A stretch of DNA of 51,763 nt from Porticoccaceae bacterium (GTDB lineage Bacteria; Pseudomonadota; Gammaproteobacteria; Pseudomonadales; Porticoccaceae). Positions 19,996 through 31,752 of the stretch are shown here, in pieces. The notes beneath the pieces are model-generated. The model worked only from the letters and a program-made list of their open reading frames with translations, was not told where the DNA came from and ran no database searches. The stretch spans positions 1 through 51,763 of the forward strand of contig NZIZ01000001.1 in assembly GCA_002691825.1 (NCBI GenBank), written 5' to 3'. Each line of letters starts with the position of its first letter. Within the stretch, counting starts at the first letter, position 1. The position numbers and the translations under genes are program-made.

Positions 19996-20539
19996 GAAAA
20001 AATTTTCTGATCAGGTTCCCGATGCATCTGCCTTCAAAGAAACCTCCCTGCCTCCGGTAGATAGTTGGAATACGCCTCTAAGTGGAGATCTCGATATTGA
20101 TATTGATCGCGAGGGAGTCTGGAGACATGAAGGAGATTTAATAAAAAGACCGAGTCTGGTAGCATTTTTTAGTTCAATTCTCCGGCGGGATGGCGACGAT
20201 TATTTTCTTATTACGCCCGCAGAAAAGTGGCGAATTTCAGTGGCTATTGCCCCTTTTTTTATTATTTCGGCAGAGCTCGTGAATTACCGAGAGAAGAGCG
20301 CTGTGCGGATGACCACTCGAACTGGAGAAACTTTCTTTGTCGGGGAAAATAATCCTCTTTGGTTGAAAAAAATTTCAAGTGAGGTGAATCCAATACCGCT
20401 CGTCACCGTGAGAGGTAATATGGCTGGGATAATTAGCCGCCCCGTGTACTACGACTTAATTTCTTGGGCGAGAACCGCTCCAGACAATACCTTGATCGTT
20501 GAGAGCTTGGGTCAAGCTTACAGTATTGGTAGTTTTTAA
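19970..20539 (+). CDS. DUF1285-family protein with no canonical start codon
   Basis: Frame open from 19958: ...LPPVDSWNTPLSGDLDIDIDREGVWRHEGDLIKRPSLVAFFSSILRRDGDDYFLITPAEKW... to 20539. The track call at 20240 loses the conserved N-terminal half. 5' boundary is tentative (ATC 19970, AGGAG at 19956-19960). Confidence 0.75.
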   Translation: MSKKSTILEKKFSDQVPDASAFKETSLPPVDSWNTPLSGDLDIDIDREGVWRHEGDLIKRPSLVAFFSSILRRDGDDYFLITPAEKWRISVAIAPFFIISAELVNYREKSAVRMTTRTGETFFVGENNPLWLKKISSEVNPIPLVTVRGNMAGIISRPVYYDLISWARTAPDNTLIVESLGQAYSIGSF

Positions 20540-20560
20540 GATAAGCTCGTCACCTTTTAC

Positions 20561-22204
20561 CTACATGCTCGAGTAATTTGGTCCGCCTGCACCTTCGGGA
20601 ACGGCCCAATCAATGTTCTGACTAGGCTCCTTTATATCACATGTTTTACAATGGACACAGTTCTGCGCATTAATCTGGAAAGTATCCACCCCTTCGGAGT
20701 CTGTTACAACTTCGTAGACCCCAGCAGGGCAGTAGCGTTGTGCAGGCTCGTCATATGCCGGCATACTGAATTTTATTGGAAGGTCTTTATCTTTGAGTTT
20801 CAAATGACAGGGCTGGTTCTCCTCATGATTGGTATTTGATAAATACACTGAAGACGCTTTGTCAAAACTTAATTTATTATCGGCAACCGGATAATTAATT
20901 TTTTGGCATTCATCTGCCAGTTTCATTGATAAGTGGTCTGGGGTTCGGTCCCGCACGGTAAACGGTACTCTACCAAAAAACACGTTCTGCTCAATCCATA
21001 TGAACGCTGACGCAATTAGCAAAGGGAATTTGTGCATCCAACCTGAAAAGTTTCTGGACTTGTAAAGCTCATCATAAAGCCATGACGACCTGAACGCAGT
21101 CTCGTAAGTAGCTAACTCGACGGCGGCTGAATCACCAAATTTGAACGCTTCCGCAATGCATTCCGCCGCTATCATCCCACTCTTCATTGCGGTATGGTTT
21201 CCCTTAATTTTGACGCTATTAAGCGTGCCGGCATCACACCCGATTAACAAGCCGCCTGGGAAAGTCATTTTAGGCAGAGAGTTAAGACCGCCTTTTATGA
21301 TAGCGCGCGCACCGTAACTAATGCGTTCCCCGCCCTGTATATGCTTTTTAGCTTCGGGATGATGCTTCCAGCGTTGAAGCTCATCAAATGGACTAACATG
21401 AGGATTGGAATAGTTGAGATCGACAATGATCCCAAGGTATACCTCGAGGTTATCTGCGTGATAGAGAAAAGTTCCACCGCCAGTGCCACTTTCCATTAGG
21501 GGCCATCCTAAACCGTGGACAACTAGCCCAGGCTGATGCTGTTCTGGTAAGACTTTCCAAACTTCCTTGATGCCAATTCCATAATGTTGAGGGTCAGAAT
21601 TTTCATCCAAGCAAAATTTTTCAATTAACTGTTTTCCGAGATGACCACGACATCCTTCAGCGAGGAGAGTATACCTCCCGCAAAGCTCTATTCCTTGCGT
21701 ATAACTCTTTTTTGGGATTCCATCTGCGTCGACTCCCATGTCTCCAGTCACAATTCCCTTGACAGAGCCATCTTCTTTGAATGCTATCTCCGATGCCGCT
21801 ACCCCCGGGAAGATGTCTATTTCTAATTGTTCAGCTTGATCTGCGAGCCATCTACATACATTGCCCATCGAGACAATGAAGTTATCCTTATTGTGCATGG
21901 GCCTAGGAATCATGAAATTCGGTAATATAAAAGACAATGCTCTTGAAAGAAAAAATACGAATTTATCTTTTACTACCGTATTATTAATTGGTGCTCCAAG
22001 TTCCTTCCAATTAGGTATTAGCTCGTCTAATGCCTTTGTGTCAAAAACTGCTCCGGATAAAATATGAGCGCCCACTTCACTACCTTTTTCGATCACACAC
22101 ACCATTAGTGATGGGTCTAGCTGCTTCAACCGTATTGCCGCAGACAACCCCGCCGGTCCGGCTCCGACAACGACTACGTCGTATTCCATAGATTCTCTAT
22201 CCAA
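20561..22204 (-). CDS. Electron transfer flavoprotein-ubiquinone oxidoreductase
   Basis: VVVVGAGPAGLSAAIRLKQ, GAHILSGAVFD, C-terminal 4Fe-4S CVHCKTCDIKEPSQNIDWAVPEGAGGPNY. Confidence 0.98.
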   Translation of the reverse strand: MDRESMEYDVVVVGAGPAGLSAAIRLKQLDPSLMVCVIEKGSEVGAHILSGAVFDTKALDELIPNWKELGAPINNTVVKDKFVFFLSRALSFILPNFMIPRPMHNKDNFIVSMGNVCRWLADQAEQLEIDIFPGVAASEIAFKEDGSVKGIVTGDMGVDADGIPKKSYTQGIELCGRYTLLAEGCRGHLGKQLIEKFCLDENSDPQHYGIGIKEVWKVLPEQHQPGLVVHGLGWPLMESGTGGGTFLYHADNLEVYLGIIVDLNYSNPHVSPFDELQRWKHHPEAKKHIQGGERISYGARAIIKGGLNSLPKMTFPGGLLIGCDAGTLNSVKIKGNHTAMKSGMIAAECIAEAFKFGDSAAVELATYETAFRSSWLYDELYKSRNFSGWMHKFPLLIASAFIWIEQNVFFGRVPFTVRDRTPDHLSMKLADECQKINYPVADNKLSFDKASSVYLSNTNHEENQPCHLKLKDKDLPIKFSMPAYDEPAQRYCPAGVYEVVTDSEGVDTFQINAQNCVHCKTCDIKEPSQNIDWAVPEGAGGPNYSSM

Positions 22205-22518
22205 ACTGTATCTCGCTCTGTTATCTACTGGGTTGCCAAGGTTCTTTAAACATACTAGCTAGTCTATACAATTTTTTTGCCTACCAAGCTTACGCTACTT
22301 AATCCAGCATGATGCAACTTTTTTATTAATAGTCTTTGAATCTTTACGGTGCGTTGGTCAGTTCGGTTGAATTCGACAAATATTTGTTTATTTTATCTGA
22401 TTGATTTTATTGCAATACATTGGAATAATGCTCATCGATTTGGTCGGCTTTTGACACTCTATCGTACTATTGTGTTGTTGAACATGTTTTTAATCACATC
22501 AAACCCACGAGGTTTTAT

Positions 22519-23268
22519 ATGAAGGTGTTAGTTCCAGTCAAGCGGGTAGTGGACTACAACGTCAAAGTTAGGCCGAAGGTTGATGGCAGTGGCCCTGAGG
22601 TAAATAACCTTAAAATGTCGATAAACCCATTTTGTGAAATCGCAGTGGAAGAAGCAATTCGACTCAAAGAAAAGGGCCTTGTGGAGGAGATTATCGCGGT
22701 TACGATCGGTCCACAGCAAGCCCAAGAGCAGCTCAGAACAGCACTTGCTTTGGGGGTAGATCGGGCAATTTTAGTGCTCACTGATATTTTGGTTGAGCCG
22801 TTGGCAGTGGCTAAGTGCTTAAAGGAGCTATGCCACAGAGAGACACCAGATCTTATTATTTTAGGGAAGCAGGCAATTGATGGCGATAATAACCAAACGG
22901 GGCAAATGTTAGGGGCTCTAATGCGCTACCCACAAGGTACTTTTGCCTCTGAGTTAATGATCGAGGGAAATCGTGCAATAGTGAAAAGAGAAATAGACGG
23001 TGGACTTCAGACTGTATCTTTAAGGCTCCCAGCGATCGTAACAAGTGATTTACGTCTAAATGAACCTCGGTATGCTTCATTACCAAACATTATGAAGGCG
23101 AAACGTAAACCACTTACTACCGTAACGCCGGAGGAACTTGGGGTTGATGTGTCACTTAGAACACAATTACTTAATGTAAAACTGCCACCTCAAAGAAAGG
23201 CCGGTATAGTGGTTAATGATGTAAAAGACCTTGTTCACAAACTTAAAAATGAAGCGAAGGTGATTTAA
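22519..23268 (+). CDS. etfB: Electron transfer flavoprotein beta subunit
   Basis: [39 protein letters not shown]. Confidence 0.98.
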   Translation: MKVLVPVKRVVDYNVKVRPKVDGSGPEVNNLKMSINPFCEIAVEEAIRLKEKGLVEEIIAVTIGPQQAQEQLRTALALGVDRAILVLTDILVEPLAVAKCLKELCHRETPDLIILGKQAIDGDNNQTGQMLGALMRYPQGTFASELMIEGNRAIVKREIDGGLQTVSLRLPAIVTSDLRLNEPRYASLPNIMKAKRKPLTTVTPEELGVDVSLRTQLLNVKLPPQRKAGIVVNDVKDLVHKLKNEAKVI

Positions 23269-24197
23269 TGGCGGTATTAATTTTGGCGGAACACGATAAT
23301 CTGTCTCTCAAACCTGTCACGTTAAATTCTGTGACCGCTGCTAAACTGGTTGATGATGAGATACATATCTTAGTAGCAGGGAGTGAATGTAAGTCAGTTG
23401 CTGACCAAGCCGCATCTGTGGCAGATGTTTCGAAGATTATTGTTGCAGATTATCCTGTATATAAAGATTTTCTTGCAGAAAATCTTGCTCCTTTGATTGC
23501 AGAGGTTGGCAGTGGTTACTCGCATGTATTTGCGACAGCAACCGCAAGTGCTAAAAATATAATACCCCGAGCCGCTGCTCTAATGGATGTGCAAGCCGTA
23601 TCGGATATTAGTGGAATCGTAGACAAAGATACCTTCGAGCGCCCGATATACGCAGGAAGCATGATTGCTACCGTGACAAGTAATGACGCCATCAAAGTTG
23701 TGACTGTGCGTGGAACGGCATTTGACGCTGCGTCAGGGGAGGGCGGTAGAGGGACAATAACGCAAATTTCCTCATCGTTTGATGAAGCCTCCTCAAAGTT
23801 TATTGCAGAACAAGTAGTTAAATTCGATCGTCCCGAGCTTGCCGGAGCAAAGGTCGTAGTATCGGGCGGACGCGCACTCGGTAGTGCGGAACAATTTTCG
23901 CTAATTTATGATTTTGCAGATCAGTTGGGGGCGGCAGTTGGAGCTTCACGAGCAGCAGTTGACGCAGGGTATGCGCCAAATGACATGCAAGTGGGACAGA
24001 CAGGAAAAATTGTTGCGCCTGATTTATATATCGCAATTGGCATTTCTGGAGCTATTCAGCACCTCGCAGGGATGAAGGATAGTAAGGTGATTGTTGCGAT
24101 CAATAAAGACCAAGAAGCGCCTATATTTTCGGTGGCTGACTATGGTCTAGTGGGTGATCTGTTTACCGCGTTGCCAGAGTTTGAGGCCGCTCTATAG
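23268..24197 (+). CDS. etfA: Electron transfer flavoprotein alpha subunit
   Basis: [59 protein letters not shown]. Confidence 0.98.
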   Translation: MAVLILAEHDNLSLKPVTLNSVTAAKLVDDEIHILVAGSECKSVADQAASVADVSKIIVADYPVYKDFLAENLAPLIAEVGSGYSHVFATATASAKNIIPRAAALMDVQAVSDISGIVDKDTFERPIYAGSMIATVTSNDAIKVVTVRGTAFDAASGEGGRGTITQISSSFDEASSKFIAEQVVKFDRPELAGAKVVVSGGRALGSAEQFSLIYDFADQLGAAVGASRAAVDAGYAPNDMQVGQTGKIVAPDLYIAIGISGAIQHLAGMKDSKVIVAINKDQEAPIFSVADYGLVGDLFTALPEFEAAL

Positions 24198-24198
24198 C

Positions 24199-24284
24199 GC
24201 TGAGAGAAAAGCAGGTATTTTAATCCAAATATTTGGACCGCCTTACTACAATTCAGGTGTAGAAAAATATCATATACTCTCAGC
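24199..24284 (+). other. Nested inverted repeats 3' of etfA (possible structured 3' element)
   Basis: GCTGAGAG (24199-24206) pairs with CTCTCAGC (24277-24284), enclosing the 14-bp palindrome TCCAAATATTTGGA (24224-24237). Confidence 0.45.
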
Positions 24285-24718
24285 AGACCTCACATTTATT
24301 TGATAGCATCAGTTTGATTTCACGTTAACTGACCGGCCTTCGTGAGTTGGTTCGGTATTGATCATGAGGTACACTCCCGTCGTTGCGTGCTATATTAATT
24401 GCGGGGTTTCACGATGTTGTCTGGGTTAGCAGATACCTCAAGAAAAGACTCCCAAAAATGGTGTTGCTAGCATTTGGCCTAACATAAAATAGACAGTATT
24501 AGGACTTAGCCCTCTCAATTCATTGTAGTGGCACCTCATAGATTCAAGCTGTTAAATTAATCGACAATATTGATATATTGTGTTGCCAGAGGAGCAGGGC
24601 AATCGGATACAAGTGATTGTGTGCCAGATACCTCAAGAGTGGCTTTAAAAAAGCTTATTTTGTAAGTCCACAAAACTGGAGTCTTATCAAATAATGTTTG
24701 TTGGAGGGTTTTGACTAA

Positions 24719-25237
24719 ATGAATAGAGAAATCGTTTTGGGACTTCTTCTCTCTTGCTTTCAAGTATTCAGCGGATGGTCGTTTGGAGCGTATAATGAAG
24801 ATGAATACGGTTCTAAAATAGCTGAGATCAAAGTAACTAATGCATGGACACCGGCCTTACCACCGACCGCAAAAGTAAGTGCGGGTTACTTCTCAATAAC
24901 AAACAATGGAACTGAGAAATTGACAATAGTGAATGTGACCAGCCCAGCCTATAGTGATGTTGAGATCCATGAGACAATAGTGGATCAGGAGATTACACGA
25001 ATGTCTAGATTGCCAGAGATAGACATCAATTCGAAGGAGAAAATTCTTTTTGCTCCCGGTGGAAAACATTTAATGTTCAGTGACCCACAATTTGAGGACA
25101 ACAATTTAAGCGGCTTTATCGTCACGCTGACATTTTCGAATGGGGCACAATACCATTTTTCTATGGATATCAAACAAAGAAAAAATGAACCCGCGTGGCC
25201 CATAAATCCGCATGCTGAACACTTTATGAATAATTAG
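24719..25237 (+). CDS. PCuAC-type periplasmic copper chaperone
   Basis: Signal-like N-terminus; AWTPALPPTAKVSAGYFSITNNG, VEIHET...MSRL, FAPGGKHLMF His/Met motif. Confidence 0.88.
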   Translation: MNREIVLGLLLSCFQVFSGWSFGAYNEDEYGSKIAEIKVTNAWTPALPPTAKVSAGYFSITNNGTEKLTIVNVTSPAYSDVEIHETIVDQEITRMSRLPEIDINSKEKILFAPGGKHLMFSDPQFEDNNLSGFIVTLTFSNGAQYHFSMDIKQRKNEPAWPINPHAEHFMNN

Positions 25238-25757
25238 TCGTAATATTAATGTGTTAACGTTGTTTAATTTTTTGCAAACTGAGTACATTTTGATCTTTGT
25301 AAATCGCCGTGAATCTAATTGATAAGGAAGAAGATGACATGAAGCGGTTCCTGCGGCATTAGTCAAAAGCTTTAAATATCAACGGTTGCAGCCATTCAAC
25401 ACGAAAGATGACCGCTTAATGGTCTGTGAAAGCTTCTGAATATTATAAGCCACATTTAAGACATCAGATCGACTAAGATTTAATGAGTCTTGTCTAAGCC
25501 GACCTTGGAACGCACATTGTCAGGCAGGCTCTTGCTGAATTGTAAACACGTCGATGAGCTTAAATAAAAAAAATGTTTATAAAAATGAAAATAAAATTAC
25601 AGATTTCGGTCACCACACGGCACTATCCTCGATATTAGTCACAGTTTTCTGGTAGTGATATAAACAAGTTAAGTGTGTAAATGGCAAGCGTTACATCAAG
25701 ACATGTTTGCGTATATGTCAGGTATTTGTTGTTCAATGCAAATTGAGTGTTATGGCA

Positions 25758-26573
25758 CTAGGTCATATCAATCCAAATAGGGCAGTGGTCAGATGGTTTT
25801 TCGTGTGCCCGAGAATCCACATCGATGCCACTGTTTTTGACAAACGATTTAGCGGAATTCGATGCTAATATAAGATCAATGCGCAAACCTCGTTTTGGAT
25901 CTTGTTCAAAGCCTTTACTTCGATAATCATACCAGCTATACAAGCGTTTACTCGCACCCCATTGTTCTCTGAAGGTGTCTGTCAGTCCAAAATCTAATAG
26001 ATTTTTAAGCCAACCACGCTCCTCTGGGAGGAAGCTAGTTTTTCCCGATCGTAACCATCTTTTTACATTCTCCTCCGTTAATCCGACATCTTCATCTGAC
26101 AAAGCTACATTCATGTCACCCATCAATATGAGAGCATCACTGGACAAAAAGCTGGTGTTTAGATAAGAGTTTAAATCCTCATAGAAACGTCGCTTTGCCG
26201 GGAATTTTTCAGGGTGACTTCGGCTTTCGCCCTGTGGAAAATATCCATTTAAGATATGTAGATCACCTTCTTTGTAAGCATATTTTCCGTGAATGAACCT
26301 ACGCTGTGCCCCTTTAAGATCGTTAGGAAATCCTTTCTTAACCTCGAGGGGCTTTTCTTTACTCAGGAGAGCGACCCCATAGTGGCCCTTTTGGCCGAAA
26401 AAACTTGAGTAGTATCCTAGATCACTGATCTCATCGATCGGAAATGCCTCGTCATCAACCTTTGTCTCTTGTAAACCTACGATATCTGGCTTATGTTTTT
26501 CTAACACATGCTTAAGCTGTGCTGATCGCGCTCGAATACCATTTACATTGAAACAAACTAATCTTGTAGACAT
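25758..26573 (-). CDS. xthA: Exodeoxyribonuclease III family
   Basis: FNVNGIRARSAQLKHVLEKHKPDIVGLQETKV, MGDMNVA, KPSDHCPIW. Confidence 0.95.
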   Translation of the reverse strand: MSTRLVCFNVNGIRARSAQLKHVLEKHKPDIVGLQETKVDDEAFPIDEISDLGYYSSFFGQKGHYGVALLSKEKPLEVKKGFPNDLKGAQRRFIHGKYAYKEGDLHILNGYFPQGESRSHPEKFPAKRRFYEDLNSYLNTSFLSSDALILMGDMNVALSDEDVGLTEENVKRWLRSGKTSFLPEERGWLKNLLDFGLTDTFREQWGASKRLYSWYDYRSKGFEQDPKRGLRIDLILASNSAKSFVKNSGIDVDSRAHEKPSDHCPIWIDMT

Positions 26574-26576
26574 TAT

Positions 26577-28811
26577 TTACCTCGTAAAAGTAGAAGATAA
26601 TTTATGCGATTTTTTCCTTGCTGACTGTAAACGTATTTGATCAATTAGTATTTGCCCTGCCTCCTTCAAAATTGGATCTGGCTCAAATTTACCTTTTTGT
26701 TTCCCTAACTTTAGAGTATCTCCAATTGACAGCTTATCATCGGCTTTCATTGAATTGGCGACTATTATTTGTTTAATAGAGACATTATATTTTGTAGCTA
26801 TTATAGACAAATTATCGCCTTTTTCGACAAGGTGAGTTTCAGCATTTTTCGTGTTTTCGGCCTCACTCCAAGCATCAATTGTCGCGTAGGGCAGAAGTTC
26901 AAGTTTACTTCTTCGATTATTCTCGAGGAGTAGCTGTGCGTTCTCTAATCTGTTAATGCGCTCACGTCTAGCACTTAAACTGAGGGACAGCATATCTTCG
27001 TCTTGATTTCTCCACTCTCTGCTCAAGGAGAGTTGGTTTTTTAGGTAGCTAAAATCTGGTTCCGAAGAGACACGATGATCATGCCACATTTTGAGTTGTA
27101 TAACATACTGCCTTAAATCACCTAAAATCCTGTGCCGCACCGGCGAAACTCTATCCCATGGGAGAGCCGTCTCCCTATGCGATTCTCCGACCTGCTCCGG
27201 GTCGAGTGAAGACGGAAATTCGATGTCAGGCAAAACCCCGCGATGCTGCGTGCTATCTCCAGAAATACGATAAAATTTAGCATTAGTAAATTTCAATTGC
27301 CCAGTCGTAAGAGGAATAAATTCTTGGACAGTGCCCTTACCGAAAGTTTGACTACCGACGATTAATGCCCTCCCATAATCTTGTAATGCTCCTGCTGTTA
27401 TTTCAGAGGCTGACGCACTTAACCTGTTGGTTATTACAATGAGTGGACCAGAGTATTCACTTCGTCGAATGGCTCTATCTGGTTGAAAAGTCATTCGTTT
27501 TGCATTTCTAATTTGGACGATTGGGCCCGGATCAATGAAGAGGTCAGTCAGATTAATCGCTTCCTTTAGCGATCCGCCTCCGTTATTTCTCAAATCGAGT
27601 ACAATTCCATCAACATTCTCTTTGTTGAGCTCTTTGAGCAGATTTCTTACGTCCCTTGTTGTGCTTTTATAATTTGGTTCTCTATTTTTAAATGCCTCGA
27701 AATCCATGTAAAAAGTGGGTATCTCGATCACTCCCAAACGAAAAATATTTCCATTTCGATCTAAGTCAATGATTTGCTTCTGCGCCGATTTTTCCTCTAG
27801 CTTTACTTTGTCGCGTATTATCTCGATGATTTTAGAAGCTCCTGCGCGATCGGTACGCGCAGGTATTACCTGCAAGCGCACTAGTGAGTCTTTGGGACCT
27901 CTGATCAGACTCACGACATTATCAATCCTCCATCCTATTACATCAACAATGGGATCCATTTGCTGTCCGACACCAATTATTCGGTCCTCAGGTTTAAGAA
28001 TACCTTGCAAATCTGCAGGTCCCCCGGGAATTACTCTAATGACTTTCGTGTAGTCATCTTCCGTTCTTAATTCCGCACCAATACCCTCGAGAGAAAGTGA
28101 CATATTTATCTGAAAATTCTCACTATTCCTCGGCGAATAATAAACTGTATGGGGATCATAAAGCTCAGCAAAGGAATTGACATATCGCTGAAATACGTCT
28201 TGACTGTTTGTTTGCAAATACTGTTTTATCTGGTTTTTATAACGCTTTACTAATAGTTCTCTTGCTTCATCTGGATCTTTGTCGTTAAGCAATAAGCGAA
28301 TCAATTCGTCAGTTATTACGTCCCTCCAATATCGCCTCGCCGCATTCGAATTTTCGGGCCAATCCCTCTTGTCGGCGTCGATAATAAAAAATGATTGTCC
28401 CTCGAGATCGAATAGAAAATCGCTTTCTAAAAGCTCTACATTATAGTTCAACTGGTTGATCACTCTCTTCAAAAAGCGATTATATATCTCGTAACCTGGA
28501 GTAATATCTCCTGATGCCATGAGATCATCCAATAAGAATTGCCATTTTAAAAATTCATCGATATCTTTTTTTAAAAAGAAAATTTTATTGGGATCGATAT
28601 TTTGCAGATATTTTTTTAGATATTTTTTGGAAAAAATATCATCTATAGCAGTACTTTTGTAATGCCGGTCCTGCAATTTTCCCACAATCTCAACATACAA
28701 ATCTTTATATTCATTATCGAACGAAATTTTGGGAATAACAGAGCTGAAGGCATATGCAGCATTTATTGTAATTAAGATAGTACAAAGGATTTTTTTCATG
28801 CGCTTTCCCAC
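26577..28811 (-). CDS. prc: Carboxy-terminal processing protease (Prc/Tsp, S41) with LysM domain
   Basis: PDZ LSLEGIGAELRTEDDYTKVIRVIPGGPAD; S41 LDLRNNGGGSL, ASASEITAGALQDYGRALIVGSQTFGKGTVQ; LysM-like ETHLVEKGDNLSIIATKYNVSIKQIIVANSMKADDKLSIGDTLKLGK. Confidence 0.95.
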   Translation of the reverse strand: MGKRMKKILCTILITINAAYAFSSVIPKISFDNEYKDLYVEIVGKLQDRHYKSTAIDDIFSKKYLKKYLQNIDPNKIFFLKKDIDEFLKWQFLLDDLMASGDITPGYEIYNRFLKRVINQLNYNVELLESDFLFDLEGQSFFIIDADKRDWPENSNAARRYWRDVITDELIRLLLNDKDPDEARELLVKRYKNQIKQYLQTNSQDVFQRYVNSFAELYDPHTVYYSPRNSENFQINMSLSLEGIGAELRTEDDYTKVIRVIPGGPADLQGILKPEDRIIGVGQQMDPIVDVIGWRIDNVVSLIRGPKDSLVRLQVIPARTDRAGASKIIEIIRDKVKLEEKSAQKQIIDLDRNGNIFRLGVIEIPTFYMDFEAFKNREPNYKSTTRDVRNLLKELNKENVDGIVLDLRNNGGGSLKEAINLTDLFIDPGPIVQIRNAKRMTFQPDRAIRRSEYSGPLIVITNRLSASASEITAGALQDYGRALIVGSQTFGKGTVQEFIPLTTGQLKFTNAKFYRISGDSTQHRGVLPDIEFPSSLDPEQVGESHRETALPWDRVSPVRHRILGDLRQYVIQLKMWHDHRVSSEPDFSYLKNQLSLSREWRNQDEDMLSLSLSARRERINRLENAQLLLENNRRSKLELLPYATIDAWSEAENTKNAETHLVEKGDNLSIIATKYNVSIKQIIVANSMKADDKLSIGDTLKLGKQKGKFEPDPILKEAGQILIDQIRLQSARKKSHKLSSTFTR

Positions 28812-29080
28812 TTGTTGGGGTTAGATTTTATCAGAAGCCTGCGACGTTGTTATAGTGTAATGAATTTATTTATTTGAGAAATTTTGAAACTCTAGAGCGC
28901 TAAACACTCCTTGAAAAGCTTTTAGCGGGGGGAGGGGTTCCGTCAGCCGGATGTGTTTCTGATAATGTGCAAGACGAGGTGCAGCTATTGCAATGTCCGC
29001 TAATCTTAATTAGTAGACAATTCTTTCTCTAGCTGATACGGTGATGTTTTAGCTACTATTGAATATAAGTATAGGATCCT

Positions 29081-30358
29081 GTGTCTAAAGTATTTACAGC
29101 CACCCCTTTATTCGATGCACACAACAGCTTTGTGCGTTTACCAATGGGACCGGCCATGTTAGACAATTATCCAGACTCCAAGAAGTTTATAGATTATATT
29201 GCGTTAAAAATTCCAAACTCTACTCAAGATTTCATTTTCACCCAGTCTTTCTTGAAGAGCTACAGTCGTAAAAGCGAAGCTACTTATCGTGGTTATCGCA
29301 ATGAGGTTGAGCGCTTATTACTTTGGTCATGGACTGTTTGTCAGAAAAGTGTGATTACACTCAAACGACCTGATTTAGAGCTATATTTCGACTTCGTACA
29401 CAGTCCGCCATCACACTGGGTTGCTACGGCAGTAGTTGATCGATTTAAGATGATTGACGGAGAGGCTCGTCAAAATAAAAACTGGCGCCCATTCGTGGTG
29501 AAAATTGCCAAATTTGACCGTAAAAACGCCTTAGACAGAGGGATCGCTATCCTAAATAGCACACAAGGACATTGTCTATCTCATGAAGCTATGAAGATCT
29601 GTTACTCCGCCTTGTCGAGCTTCTACGACTATTTAACTGATGAAGGCTACGCATTTGGTAACCCAATCCCAGCAATTCGTAAACAATCGTCTTTTTTAAT
29701 AAAGGGAGCCAAATGTAAAAGTATTAAGCGGCTCTCAGACCTTCAGTGGGATTATGTATTGGATTGCGCTAACTTAGCCGCGGACAACGACTCTGACCAT
29801 GAACGCACGCTATTTATCATAGCTATGCTAAAAACTCTATATTTAAGGGTATCTGAGCTATCGGTTCGTTCAAACTGGCAACCAGTTTGGAAGCATTTTT
29901 GGCAAGACAGCAACGACAATAATTGGCTAAAGGTCCTAGGTAAAGGTAATAAAATACGTGATGTATCAGTGCCTGACTCCCTTGGATCTTATATTAGGCG
30001 CTATAAAAGTTATCGGCAGTCTCTCAGCCCTAATTTTGGTATAAATTCGACGCTTGTCGCTAAAAACAGAGGTGTTGGAGGTATGACATCTAGGCAATTA
30101 CGTCGTATAGTTCAGCATACTTTTGATTTAGCGTATGACAAGATGCGTTCTGAGGGATTTATTGATGAGGCTCTTGCTCTTAGAGAGGCTACCACTCACT
30201 GGCTACGTCATACTGGAGCATCTATCGACATTGCTACGCGCCCTCTTAAACACATGGCTGATGACCTCGGCCATGCTAGCATGGGTACAACCGATCAAGT
30301 GTACATTCAGTCCGATATGACGGAGCGCGCCTCTAGTGGAAAGAAACGCAGAGTCTAG
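29081..30358 (+). CDS. Tyrosine recombinase / site-specific integrase
   Basis: Catalytic residues in LRVSELSVR, THWLRHTGAS, LGHASMGTTDQVYIQSD. GTG start. Confidence 0.93.
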   Translation: MSKVFTATPLFDAHNSFVRLPMGPAMLDNYPDSKKFIDYIALKIPNSTQDFIFTQSFLKSYSRKSEATYRGYRNEVERLLLWSWTVCQKSVITLKRPDLELYFDFVHSPPSHWVATAVVDRFKMIDGEARQNKNWRPFVVKIAKFDRKNALDRGIAILNSTQGHCLSHEAMKICYSALSSFYDYLTDEGYAFGNPIPAIRKQSSFLIKGAKCKSIKRLSDLQWDYVLDCANLAADNDSDHERTLFIIAMLKTLYLRVSELSVRSNWQPVWKHFWQDSNDNNWLKVLGKGNKIRDVSVPDSLGSYIRRYKSYRQSLSPNFGINSTLVAKNRGVGGMTSRQLRRIVQHTFDLAYDKMRSEGFIDEALALREATTHWLRHTGASIDIATRPLKHMADDLGHASMGTTDQVYIQSDMTERASSGKKRRV

Positions 30359-30413
30359 CTGTCGTCGGAGCATAACAACGAATTCCAACAAAATACTTAT
30401 TAAAAATGCTTTT

Positions 30414-31706
<1,293 letters not shown>

Positions 31707-31752
31707 TTATCATTTCATTATTATAATCTAAAGGTTACCACCCCGCCTCTTC

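Noticed and set aside
22204-22519. Near-palindromes in the etf-QO / etfBA divergent region (e.g. GTTGAATTCGAC, CTAGCTAG) as fatty-acid regulator sites
   Set aside because: Imperfect or too short, and no match to a known motif that I can support from sequence alone.
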